Shown: piece by piece, positions 1 to 8,057 of the stretch | Layout of the letters: every line of letters starts with the position of its first letter | How positions within the stretch are numbered: position 1 is the stretch's first letter | Assembly: GCA_902618485.1 (NCBI GenBank) | Contig: CACNAR010000003.1 | Location: forward strand, 96,268 to 150,726 | DNA from: an uncultured Pelagibacteraceae bacterium | Lineage (GTDB): Bacteria > Pseudomonadota > Alphaproteobacteria > Pelagibacterales > Pelagibacteraceae | DNA length: 54,459 nucleotides | Reading direction: 5' to 3' | Notes under the pieces: model-generated | Told to the model about the DNA's origin: nothing | Databases searched by the model: none | The model's input: the letters and a program-made list of their open reading frames with translations, nothing else | Translations under genes and position numbers: made by a program

Positions 1-1
1 A

Positions 2-790
2 ATTGTATCATTATACTTAACCCACCTTTCTAAAAATTCGAAAATAGGCACTTTAAGAAGAAGGTTAGTTTCAATTAGCATGGTTCATAAACTAAAAGGG
101 CATTATCTAGATATGAAACACCCAATCATTGTTGAAAACTTAATGGGAATAAAAAGGGTAAAAGGAAGCATTCAAAGAGGAAAAAAACCTATATTAATCA
201 ATCACTTAAAATCTATAATTAATGTGATAAATGAACAAAAAGTTGAAGATATTAAGAAATTTAGAGACAAGTCAATAATCCTTATAGGCTTTGGAGGCGG
301 ATTCAGACGAACTGAGCTTATTTCAATTGATTTTGAAGATTTAGAATTTGTGCCAGAGGGACTCAAAATCACTATTAAAAGATCAAAAACCGATCAATTC
401 GGTGAAGGGATGATTAAAGGACTACTCTACTTCACTAATGAAACTTATTGTCCAATTGTCAATCTAAAAAAATGGTTAGAAATTTCTAAAATTAAATCTG
501 GACCAATTTTTAGAAGATTTTCCAAAGGCCTATCTCTAACAGAAAAAAGATTAACTGATCAATCAGTAGTATTATTAATGAAAGAATATTTGAATTTAGC
601 AGGTATTGATAATAAAAATTTTGCAGGTCATAGTTTAAGATCAGGCTTTGCGACTGTCGCTGCAGAGTCAGGTGCTGATGAGCGAAGCATAATGGCCATG
701 ACAGGTCATAAAACAACACAAATGGTTAGAAGATATATTAGGGAAGCAAATATATTTAAAAATAACGCTCTTAGTAAAATTAAAATCTAA
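2..790 (+). CDS. Tyrosine recombinase / phage-type integrase, 5' end cut by window edge
   Basis: A site-specific recombinase that would cut and rejoin DNA through a tyrosine-DNA intermediate. The reading frame stays open from base 2, so the ATG at 80 is internal; the 26 codons before it continue the N-terminal SAM-like core-binding fold. Counting from that Met, the full catalytic set is present: Arg76 (GFRRTEL), Lys103 (KRSKTD), His184 and Arg187 (HSLR), His210 (GHK) and Tyr219 (RRYI). It therefore looks active, not degenerate. It converges on the next gene and overlaps its 3' end by 11 bp. It could be an island integrase or a Xer-like paralogue; the sugar-transferase and GIY-YIG neighbours favour an island integrase. 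The true start lies outside the window. Confidence 0.9.
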   Translation: MVSLYLTHLSKNSKIGTLRRRLVSISMVHKLKGHYLDMKHPIIVENLMGIKRVKGSIQRGKKPILINHLKSIINVINEQKVEDIKKFRDKSIILIGFGGGFRRTELISIDFEDLEFVPEGLKITIKRSKTDQFGEGMIKGLLYFTNETYCPIVNLKKWLEISKIKSGPIFRRFSKGLSLTEKRLTDQSVVLLMKEYLNLAGIDNKNFAGHSLRSGFATVAAESGADERSIMAMTGHKTTQMVRRYIREANIFKNNALSKIKI

Positions 791-1496
791 GCTTAGAAAA
801 ATAATAGGAAAAAATATTAAACTTTTTATTGTAGAATATTTCAAATAATTCTTTTTTATACTCTTTAAAATTCCATTTTCCTTTAATCACAGCAGTACAA
901 ATATATGGATATACAGAACTATCATAGTGAAATTTCCCCCGTTTTTTATCTACATTTGAATCAAACGAACAAAGTGAAATTATATCTGTAAGATATTTTT
1001 TTGAAGTATTAGCTTCAAATTCCCAAATATTTTTTCCAGGAACAGTCTTATATATATGCTTAAGAGTTTTAATTTTAATAATTGTTGGTTGAATTGAAAA
1101 TAATTGTTTATCAGGATTTTTAAATAACTTTTCATGTAAATTTGACTTATCTAAATTTTCAAAAGCTTTAACTAATTTGATCAATTCACATTTCTCATTC
1201 TTAATTAAATTTATATAATCATTTATTATTACAAAATTAGGTTCTTTATATAAAAACATATCTTCATGACAAAATAGGACAATTTCGTCATCATCGATAT
1301 CATTCAAGCAGGAAAGAATTCTATTTTTGTAGGTTAGTTCATCATTATATTTGATCACAAGGTAATCATCTCTAAATGATGAATTAGAATTTAACAAACA
1401 AATTTTATCGAAGTCTTGTAAAAATTTATCAGTCTGTTGGTGCCAATATTTCCATACCCAAGAATAATCACTATGAGTATAAAGAAGTATTTTCAT
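780..1496 (-). CDS. Putative GT-A-type glycosyltransferase (238 aa)
   Basis: Probably a cytoplasmic sugar transferase for surface polysaccharide. The clearest clue is a hydrophobic strand followed by CHEDMF at about residues 76-81, in the place where GT-A enzymes carry the metal-binding acidic motif. The N-terminus (MKILLYTHSDYSW) is a typical first beta strand. I see no membrane segment or signal peptide. It starts 5 bp after the stop of the double glycosyltransferase upstream on the same strand, so the two are probably co-transcribed. I cannot name the family, donor or acceptor; assignment rests on the acidic motif and context. Confidence 0.5.
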   Translation of the reverse strand: MKILLYTHSDYSWVWKYWHQQTDKFLQDFDKICLLNSNSSFRDDYLVIKYNDELTYKNRILSCLNDIDDDEIVLFCHEDMFLYKEPNFVIINDYINLIKNEKCELIKLVKAFENLDKSNLHEKLFKNPDKQLFSIQPTIIKIKTLKHIYKTVPGKNIWEFEANTSKKYLTDIISLCSFDSNVDKKRGKFHYDSSVYPYICTAVIKGKWNFKEYKKELFEIFYNKKFNIFSYYFSKLRF

Positions 1497-1501
1497 TATT
1501 G

Positions 1502-3622
1502 TTAAAATAATTTAAAATTTTTACCTATAGAAATATTTACAAAATATTCTGTAATACGTTTTTCATTAAATAATTTAAAATATTTTTTTTGACCGTTCTT
1601 TGCAATTTTTTTTCGAAGCTTATCATTTTTTGCATAAAAATTTATTTTATCAGCTAAATCACTAATGTTATTGTAAAAAACTATCTCTTTTGTATTAAAA
1701 AAATGGTCCATTTGGACCTTTTTATCAATAAAAGTCAGCAAACCATTACCCATAATTGATGCTATTCTGTTACTGGAGTAATATTTTGTTGGCTTTCCCC
1801 TACTAAGGTTTAATCCCATTTTAGAATTAATTAGTGAACGAAAAAAATTGTTCCCCCAAATCGGCTGTTTATTTGCGAAACCATAAAAGTCATATTTAAT
1901 GTTAGGTATCTTTTTTACTAAATTATTTAAAAAAATAATACGATCATCCTCAATCCCTTCTTTTAAAGTTGCTCTATTTACTCCATGACTCATAGCGTAA
2001 AAAAGATCCTTTTGTGGCCTTAACTTATATACATCAAAAAATTCAATGTTTTTATCAACTGGCACAAAGAAAAAATGGAAATTATCAATATTTATATTCT
2101 GTTTCTTTAATTCACTTGGATTAGTAGTTATAAAATTATGATCAACTAATTTTGAATATTTTTGAATACTTTCAATATTATTTTTTGAATAATTCAAACT
2201 TGGCATTATAGGATCCTCATTCCATTGGGAAATAATCAGATTTTTGTTTAATGTTTTAAGTGTATCTATAGTTTCTAAATCAATATTTTTAGTGTGCCCA
2301 AAAAATATCAGATCTGGATTATAATTTTTAAAAGTCTCAATTAGATACTTCTGAAAAGAATTTCTAACAGATATAAAAGAAAATGTTCTGTTATTTTTTA
2401 TATAGTCCCTATCACTAATTTCGAGAACATCATGGCCATTTCTTATAAAACCATTAGTAAACTTTTTTCCTAAAGAGATATTATAAAGTCTATGGTCTAA
2501 TTTTTGACCTTGATTATAAATGTTAAGTATTTTTAAATTATTCTTAACGAAGTTAAAATTATTATAGGGTAAACATTCTTGTCTAATTTTATCAATAAGT
2601 TTTGTATTGTTAGAAATAATATGTTCAACTTTAGAAAATGAGTCCTTTTGAATTATTTTCCTTATACTTTTATTTTTTATTAAAAATTTTATTTGCTTAT
2701 AAAGATTATTATCATCGAGATTTTTAAGTATAATTGCTTGCTTTGTAGTTTCTGGTAATCCTCCATTATTTGAAATGATTGTTGCACATCCTCTTGAGCT
2801 TGCCTCTAAAGCTGTTCTACCAAATGGTTCATCCCATTTAGAAGGCACAACAGAAATAGAAGTCTTATCCAACAGACTGAGAACTTCTTTATGTTTTATA
2901 AAACCTAGTTCAAAATGGTTATGATGTTTTATAAATATTTTTCTTCTATCTTCTTCACCTAAAGAAAAAGCTTTCCAATCAGGAAACTCATTTAATATTT
3001 TTATAATAGATTTAGAAAATAAGTCATAACCTTTTGACTCATTAAGTTTTCCAACAAACGTAATGTATTTTTCTTTTCTCATCATTTTCTTTTTTGGATT
3101 TATACTGGGATAAACAATTTCAGTTTTAGTTTTTAGTTTATCATCTAAATTTATAAAAAATCTTTTTTGTGTCCATTCACTAACAAAAATGATTTTTTCA
3201 ACATTAGAAATTATATTAAGTCTTTCTTTAATAGTTTTTGATCCTTTCATTGATAATGGATCGTTATGAAAATAGATTATGTATCTTGAATCTATATATT
3301 TTATAATTTCTTTTAAAATGAGAGGTCTATTGTGTATCTCAATTAAATCATAATTTTGTTTTTTAAATTTCTTAATTAGTTTTTTTGAATATTCTTTTGT
3401 GGCACTTTTTATTTTTGATTTAATATTCTTTAAGTCAATATTAATATAATTTTTTGATAAAAAATCTTTATATTTTGTATGTCCATAAATATAATTTGAC
3501 GTTCTAAATTTTGATTTTCTAAAGAATTCGCTCACCCATAAAGAAGCAGCAGAGGCTTTTGTGTAAGTATAATTTTCTTTATAAGGTAATATTGTGGCTA
3601 TTTTAATATTTTTTTTTTTCAT
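1502..3622 (-). CDS. Fusion of two GT-B glycosyltransferases (706 aa)
   Basis: Two GT-B-fold sugar transferases in one reading frame. Residues 1 to about 360 are a GT4-type enzyme: a Rossmann start (IKIATILPY), GKLNESKG at 191-198 and the EX7E signature at Glu265-Glu273 (EPFGRTALE), followed by the GLPE loop. A new GT-B begins near residue 363 (LKILNIYNQG) and runs to the end, with NLSRGKPTKYYSSNR and IASIMGNGLLTF resembling the nucleotide-sugar-binding C-terminal half of CgeB-like or Glyco_trans_1_2 enzymes. Single GT4 proteins are about 350-400 residues, so this is a true doubling with different halves. Likely cytoplasmic and involved in building surface glycan by consecutive sugar additions (inference). 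It overlaps the GIY-YIG gene by 20 bp. Confidence 0.8.
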   Translation of the reverse strand: MKKKNIKIATILPYKENYTYTKASAASLWVSEFFRKSKFRTSNYIYGHTKYKDFLSKNYINIDLKNIKSKIKSATKEYSKKLIKKFKKQNYDLIEIHNRPLILKEIIKYIDSRYIIYFHNDPLSMKGSKTIKERLNIISNVEKIIFVSEWTQKRFFINLDDKLKTKTEIVYPSINPKKKMMRKEKYITFVGKLNESKGYDLFSKSIIKILNEFPDWKAFSLGEEDRRKIFIKHHNHFELGFIKHKEVLSLLDKTSISVVPSKWDEPFGRTALEASSRGCATIISNNGGLPETTKQAIILKNLDDNNLYKQIKFLIKNKSIRKIIQKDSFSKVEHIISNNTKLIDKIRQECLPYNNFNFVKNNLKILNIYNQGQKLDHRLYNISLGKKFTNGFIRNGHDVLEISDRDYIKNNRTFSFISVRNSFQKYLIETFKNYNPDLIFFGHTKNIDLETIDTLKTLNKNLIISQWNEDPIMPSLNYSKNNIESIQKYSKLVDHNFITTNPSELKKQNINIDNFHFFFVPVDKNIEFFDVYKLRPQKDLFYAMSHGVNRATLKEGIEDDRIIFLNNLVKKIPNIKYDFYGFANKQPIWGNNFFRSLINSKMGLNLSRGKPTKYYSSNRIASIMGNGLLTFIDKKVQMDHFFNTKEIVFYNNISDLADKINFYAKNDKLRKKIAKNGQKKYFKLFNEKRITEYFVNISIGKNFKLF

Positions 3623-3866
3623 AAATACTAATTAATGATAATCTTCTCAGTCTATCTTTCTTTAATTTATATTCATACGAAAGTGCTGATGATTTATTTT
3701 TAAACCCTTTTTTATAAACCAATTCCCACTTATAACCCTTTGTAGCTTTAGCCCCTTTATTTTCATTATGTTTAGCTATTCTATTTTTTATATTATTTGT
3801 GAATCCGACATAAGATTTATTTTTAAACCCTTTTATGGTTTTTATGAGATAAACATAAAAAAGCAT
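3603..3866 (-). CDS. Small GIY-YIG nuclease-domain protein (87 aa, YhbQ/UPF0213-like)
   Basis: A single-domain GIY-YIG protein. The two-part signature reads YVYLIKT at residues 4-10 and SYVGFTNNIKNRIAKHN at 18-34, with the conserved Arg29 and a downstream Glu in the SYEYKLKK helix. Stand-alone proteins of this size are common in bacteria; the fold is that of homing and repair nucleases, but the cellular role of this class is poorly defined. The final 20 bp overlap the start of the double glycosyltransferase. It lies about 17 bp from the 3' end of the tRNA-Glu gene, at the apparent edge of the accessory block. Confidence 0.85.
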   Translation of the reverse strand: MLFYVYLIKTIKGFKNKSYVGFTNNIKNRIAKHNENKGAKATKGYKWELVYKKGFKNKSSALSYEYKLKKDRLRRLSLISIYEKKKY

Positions 3867-3883
3867 ATAGATTGGCCTTATTT

Positions 3884-3958
3884 TGGCGGTCCCTAGGGGA
3901 ATCGAACCCCTCTTTCGAGGATGAAAACCACGTGTCCTAACCGATAGACGAAGGGACC
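3884..3958 (-). tRNA. tRNA-Glu (anticodon TTC), CCA encoded
   Basis: Reading the minus strand, a 7-bp acceptor stem (GGTCCCT with AGGGACC), a D-arm with GGTTAGGA, an anticodon loop TTTTCAT with TTC at positions 34-36, and a 5-bp T-stem around TTCGATT fold as a normal tRNA. The discriminator is G and CCA is encoded. The anticodon stem CGTGG/CCTCG has a U-U mismatch at its middle pair. Its 3' end faces the integrase and glycosyltransferase block. Confidence 0.96.
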
Positions 3959-4017
3959 AAAAAGCTGCTTTTTATTGTATAATAAAACATTTATCAAGTG
4001 TTTATAATATGAATTCA

Positions 4018-4959
4018 TTAAATTAATTGTTTGGTTTTTATTATTTTTTTTAATCCAGAAGATTTATGAGTAATAAGTGTCTCAGAAATAAATTCATCAT
4101 TTAGTACTTCAATGCCTGAAACAATATCTCCAGATGTAATTCCAGTAGCGCAAAATATACTATCACCTTTTACAATTTCATTTATTTGATATTTTTTATT
4201 AAAGTCCTCAATACCCATCTTTTTTGCTCTCTCTTTATCATTGTTCGATTCAAATAAAAATCTTCCTTGGAAATTGCAATTAAACGCATCTAGTGCCGTA
4301 GCAGCTAAAACACCCTCTGGTCCACCACCAATTCCTAAAAAAATATCTACTGAGTACTTTTTGTCAATTACCATTAGTGCTCCAGCAATATCTCCGTCAG
4401 TTATTAACTTCAATTTTACCTTTAATTTTCTCAATTCATCTATAATTGCTTTATGTCTTGGTCGATCTAAAATACAAGCAGTTAAATCCTCAGGTCTCTT
4501 ATTTTTAAATTCCGATAAATTAAAAATATTTTTTTTTACTGAATAATCTAGGTCTACAACGTTAGGTTCAGAAAAATTGACAGATAATTTATCCATATAT
4601 GTCTCAGGAGCATTAAAAAGATTAGATTTGTTGGAAACAGCAATTACTGAAAGAGCTCCAGGTAAATTATTAGCAACAAAATTAGTTCCCTCTAATGGAT
4701 CTACAGCTATATCCAATTCTGGTCCATTTTTATTGCCAACTTTCTCCCCAATATATAGCATAGGTGCTTTGTCCAATTCACCCTCGCCTATTACAATTTC
4801 TCCATTCATATCAATCTTATTTAATTCATTTCTCATTGCATCCACCGCAGCTTTATCAGCTGTTATTTTGTCTTTTTTTCCTATTAAATGATATGAAGAT
4901 AAAGCAGCTCTTATTGAAACATTTAAAAAAAGTTTTTCAAATTTCTTATCTAAATACAT
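4018..4959 (-). CDS. glpX: Class II fructose-1,6-bisphosphatase (GlpX)
   Basis: Hydrolyses fructose-1,6-bisphosphate to fructose-6-phosphate, the committed gluconeogenic step, in the cytoplasm. The GlpX family is recognised from DPLEGT at residues 87-92 (metal and phosphate site), LDRPRH near 164-169, TDGDIAGAL and the glycine-rich GIGGGPEGVLAA. The length of 313 residues is normal. It is the last gene of a run behind the NDUFS4-like subunit and the SbmA-like transporter; its ATG overlaps the transporter stop by one base. Some GlpX enzymes also act on sedoheptulose-1,7-bisphosphate; the sequence does not settle this. Confidence 0.95.
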   Translation of the reverse strand: MYLDKKFEKLFLNVSIRAALSSYHLIGKKDKITADKAAVDAMRNELNKIDMNGEIVIGEGELDKAPMLYIGEKVGNKNGPELDIAVDPLEGTNFVANNLPGALSVIAVSNKSNLFNAPETYMDKLSVNFSEPNVVDLDYSVKKNIFNLSEFKNKRPEDLTACILDRPRHKAIIDELRKLKVKLKLITDGDIAGALMVIDKKYSVDIFLGIGGGPEGVLAATALDAFNCNFQGRFLFESNNDKERAKKMGIEDFNKKYQINEIVKGDSIFCATGITSGDIVSGIEVLNDEFISETLITHKSSGLKKIIKTKQLI

Positions 4960-5951
4960 TACCTAACTGTTTCTAAAGATGCATTTTTTTCTAGTTTTGC
5001 CTCAAATTCTCTTAATCGTTTCCATACAGATATTAATTCAACAATTATTGGCCAGCTTCTTACCAAATATTGAAGAGAAGTTTCAACTCTTCCAAAAGCT
5101 CTAATTATCTGTTGAACAAACCCTAGTGTAATTGCACCAGTTACAATTGTTGGTGCTAAAGCTAAGTATGGAACTATCACCATTCCTTGTAGATAACTCC
5201 ATTTTACTGCGTTAAAATAAAGATAATGGAAATACATTTTATAATGTATTTTTCGAACTCCACCGTAAAGATCAGTAATTTTTTCAGGCTTCGCACTTTC
5301 TTTAAAATCTTCACCTAAGACAAGTTCTTTTCTGTAAGCGGCTTCTTCTTTTTGTATATCATATTCTATTCCAGGTAGTTTAATTCCAACACTTGCTAAT
5401 AAAATTGTACCACCTAAAGCAGAAAGTATAGCAACCCAAACTAAAGCATGTTCAACTTCACCAACCCAAGGCAATACTGTAATACTTTTGGAAAGGCCCC
5501 ATAAAATAGGAGTAAATGCTATAAGAGTCATTAAACTTCTTAAAAGTTCTGCACCTAAGCCTTCCATAATTCTTGCAAATTTAAGAGTATCTTCCTGAAC
5601 TCTTTGAGAAGCACCCTCTATAGATGAAGCATCGTCCCATTTATCATGATAAAAATCAGCCATTGCTGTTCTCCACCTGAAAGTCCAATGACTAGTAAAA
5701 TAGTCGCTAAAAATAACCACAAGTATATAAACAGCAGCAATTTTGGCAAATGTAAAAAGATAATTAATAAATTCTTTTTCTGAAACTGAATTAGGTTCGG
5801 TTAAAGCTTTTTGCAAAGTGTCGTAAAATTCACCAAACCATTCATTAATTCTTACGTCTAATTGTACTTGGTACCAAGTAGCAAGCAGAATTAATATAGT
5901 GCCACCTATACTCCAAGGAAACCATTTTTTTTGACTAAAAAATTTAAACAT
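4959..5951 (-). CDS. sbmA: SbmA/BacA-family peptide transporter
   Basis: An inner-membrane protein of the SbmA/BacA family, proton-driven importers of peptides and peptide antibiotics that resemble an ABC transmembrane domain without the ATPase. The fingerprints are FYDTLQKAL near residues 41-50, WTFRWRTAMADFYH near 88-101, the ASQRVQEDT segment near 113-121, and the late IIRAFGRVETSLQYLV region. Several hydrophobic stretches occur at about 13-27, 68-86, 140-156, 172-190 and 250-275. At 330 residues it is shorter than SbmA or BacA (about 400) but covers the family core. No nucleotide-binding domain is fused. It lies between the NDUFS4-like gene and glpX; substrate unknown here. Confidence 0.85.
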   Translation of the reverse strand: MFKFFSQKKWFPWSIGGTILILLATWYQVQLDVRINEWFGEFYDTLQKALTEPNSVSEKEFINYLFTFAKIAAVYILVVIFSDYFTSHWTFRWRTAMADFYHDKWDDASSIEGASQRVQEDTLKFARIMEGLGAELLRSLMTLIAFTPILWGLSKSITVLPWVGEVEHALVWVAILSALGGTILLASVGIKLPGIEYDIQKEEAAYRKELVLGEDFKESAKPEKITDLYGGVRKIHYKMYFHYLYFNAVKWSYLQGMVIVPYLALAPTIVTGAITLGFVQQIIRAFGRVETSLQYLVRSWPIIVELISVWKRLREFEAKLEKNASLETVR

Positions 5952-6233
5952 TTATTTTAAAAAATTATCCGCATAAGATTTTTTTACAATCTTTCTTTTT
6001 TTCGGTTCAATTAACTCATAATCAATTTTTTTCTTTTTTGCATAATTGATCGCACTTTCTTTTGTTGAAAATTCTAATTTTAATTCACTTAAGGTATCTG
6101 AAGAACTTTCCCAACCCATTAAAGGATTTTTAGTGGGATCTTGTGTTTCATATTCTAAAATCCATTTTATTGATTTGCCTAAGCCTGATTGCATCGCACT
6201 TTTATTTGGTATGTAAATTTTTGCTTTTTTCAT
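5952..6233 (-). CDS. NADH dehydrogenase accessory subunit, NDUFS4/AQDQ type
   Basis: Matches the small Complex I subunit called NDUFS4 (18-kDa, AQDQ) in mitochondria, found in alphaproteobacteria and peripheral to the NADH-oxidising arm. The pattern is an early strand KAKIYIPNKSAMQSG, then WILEYE, then PLMGWESSSDTLSELKLEFSTKESAINYAKKK, which is the conserved core with the substitution of Gly-Trp and the FxTKExAIxYA helix. The length of 93 residues is normal for the bacterial form. The gene lies away from a nuo operon, as is usual in alphaproteobacteria, and starts 6 bp downstream of the tRNA-Pro 3' end on the same strand. Confidence 0.88.
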   Translation of the reverse strand: MKKAKIYIPNKSAMQSGLGKSIKWILEYETQDPTKNPLMGWESSSDTLSELKLEFSTKESAINYAKKKKIDYELIEPKKRKIVKKSYADNFLK

Positions 6234-6239
6234 AATTGA

Positions 6240-6316
<77 letters not shown>

Positions 6317-6409
6317 AATGATGTACTAATACAGTAGTTATCAATATTTTCAATGGATAAAGCTGCCAAATATGAAGAATTTTAATTAAAATCTGATATA
6401 TAAAGATAC

Positions 6410-6883
6410 ATGATTATTTCATGTCCTTGTGGGAAAAAAAATTTTGAGATCGATGCAAATTTGATACCTTCAGAGGGGCGTAATTTACAATGTGGATCAT
6501 GTTCAAGGGTTTGGTTTTATAAATTTGAGCAAAATGTTTCAGATTTAAGAATTCAAGATACAATAAAAGATTTTCATGAAGACGTTAATAAAAGAGAAAT
6601 TTTAACTGACTTAAACAAAGGTATTCCTAACAAGAAGAAAGATAATGTTGGCAAACAAAAAGATAAAGCTTTAGTTAAATATGAGAAAAAAACAAAGTTA
6701 AGTTTACTTAATTTTGTAGGTTATTTTTTTGTATTAATTCTGTCATTTGTTGCACTATTGATCGTTTTGGATACATTTCAGGCCCTATTATTACCGATAT
6801 TTCCAAATCTTGAATTAATTTTATTTAATTTTTACGAAACTTTAATAGATATATATCTTTTTATAAAAGATTTAATTAAATAA
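6410..6883 (+). CDS. Zinc-ribbon membrane protein (157 aa, MJ0042-type)
   Basis: An N-terminal zinc ribbon is visible as CPCGKKNFEID at residues 5-15 and CGSCSRVWFYKF near 28-39, giving two Cys pairs, matching the MJ0042/zinc_ribbon_5 type seen at the front of many alphaproteobacterial membrane proteins. A charged, low-complexity linker (about 45-100) leads to one or two hydrophobic segments near 106-130, so the ribbon is probably cytoplasmic and membrane anchored. Function is unknown. It ends one base before the nhaA start, so both are likely expressed together. Confidence 0.75.
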   Translation: MIISCPCGKKNFEIDANLIPSEGRNLQCGSCSRVWFYKFEQNVSDLRIQDTIKDFHEDVNKREILTDLNKGIPNKKKDNVGKQKDKALVKYEKKTKLSLLNFVGYFFVLILSFVALLIVLDTFQALLLPIFPNLELILFNFYETLIDIYLFIKDLIK

Positions 6884-6884
6884 G

Positions 6885-8057
6885 ATGATTAATTACATTT
6901 CGAAACCTTTTAAATGGTTTTTCAAATTAGAAGCAGCAAGTGGTTTGGTTTTGTTATTTGCTGCTATAATTGCTTTATTAATAAGTAATTCAAATTTATC
7001 AGAAATATACTTTTCTACTTTAGAAAAATATATTTTTTTAGGTGTTAACAATTTTGGAATTAAATTGAGTGTCTTACATTGGATTAACGATGCTTTAATG
7101 GCCATATTCTTTTTTTTTGTTACCTTAGAAATAAAGAGAGAATTTTTACAAGGAGAACTTTCTAATATTAAACAAGCTTTACTTCCTATTATTGCTGCAG
7201 TTGGAGGAATGCTTGTTCCTGCGTTATTTTATGTTTTTATAAACTTTGGTGATAGTGAAACTCTCAATGGTTGGGCTATTCCTTCAGCTACTGATATAGC
7301 TTTTTCTCTAGGAGTCCTTTCTTTATTAGGAAAAAGAGTTCCATTGTCGTTAAAAGTTTTTTTGACGGCTCTTGCCATTATTGACGATTTGGGTGCAATT
7401 GTGATTATTGCTTTATTTTATTCTGGAGACTTGAGTGTTAAATATTTAAGCCTAATGCTTTTAGCTTTTTTGGTTTTATTAATTATAAATAAATTTAATA
7501 TTAAAAAATTTTTACCATATTTGATAATAGGAATTTTTCTATGGGATTTTACTCATAATTCTGGAATACACGCAACAATCGCAGGGGTATTGTTAGCAAT
7601 GACTATACCTCATAGAAAAAAAGAAAAAGATTTTTCTTTATTAATCAAAGTTGAGCATGCAATTAGTCCCTATGTAGCTTTTGGCATAATGCCTTTATTT
7701 GCTTTTGCAAATGCTGGTGTTTCGCTAGAGGGTTTATCTATAACCTCATTACTAGACAAAGTTCCTCTTGGAATATTATTAGGGTTATTTGTTGGAAAAC
7801 AACTTGGTGTCTTTGTTTTTTCTTATGTAGCTATTAAAACAAAAATAGCACAAATGCCAAATAACTCTAATTGGTATAATTTTTACGGCGTTGGGGTATT
7901 AACAGGAATAGGTTTTACAATGAGTTTATTTGTTGGAAATTTAGCTTTTGTAGAAAATATGCAATATATGGATGGTGTAAAAATAGGTGTTTTAACTGGG
8001 TCACTTTTATCCACTTTATTTGGTTATTTTTTAATATTACTTACACCCAATAAATGA
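6885..8057 (+). CDS. nhaA: Na+/H+ antiporter NhaA
   Basis: Electrogenic Na+/H+ exchanger of the inner membrane, important for pH and sodium homeostasis in sea water. NhaA signatures are clear: SATDIAFSLGVLSLLG near residues 133-148, the essential double aspartate in AIIDDLGAI near 164-172, HSGIH-type segment (HNSGIHATIAGVLLAMTIP), and GIGFTMSLFVGNLAF near the C-terminus. About twelve hydrophobic helices are present and the length of 390 is typical. It overlaps the next gene by 4 bp (ATGA), so translation is probably coupled to the glutathione peroxidase. Confidence 0.97.
   Translation: MINYISKPFKWFFKLEAASGLVLLFAAIIALLISNSNLSEIYFSTLEKYIFLGVNNFGIKLSVLHWINDALMAIFFFFVTLEIKREFLQGELSNIKQALLPIIAAVGGMLVPALFYVFINFGDSETLNGWAIPSATDIAFSLGVLSLLGKRVPLSLKVFLTALAIIDDLGAIVIIALFYSGDLSVKYLSLMLLAFLVLLIINKFNIKKFLPYLIIGIFLWDFTHNSGIHATIAGVLLAMTIPHRKKEKDFSLLIKVEHAISPYVAFGIMPLFAFANAGVSLEGLSITSLLDKVPLGILLGLFVGKQLGVFVFSYVAIKTKIAQMPNNSNWYNFYGVGVLTGIGFTMSLFVGNLAFVENMQYMDGVKIGVLTGSLLSTLFGYFLILLTPNK

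Noticed and set aside
510..719. Minus-strand open frame inside the integrase gene
   Set aside because: It lies wholly inside a gene with a complete catalytic set on the other strand and resembles no family.
3959..4017. Short inverted repeats (AAAAAGC-GCTTTTT) as glpX terminator
   Set aside because: Stem is almost all A-T, loop too small, and no T-run placed correctly after it.
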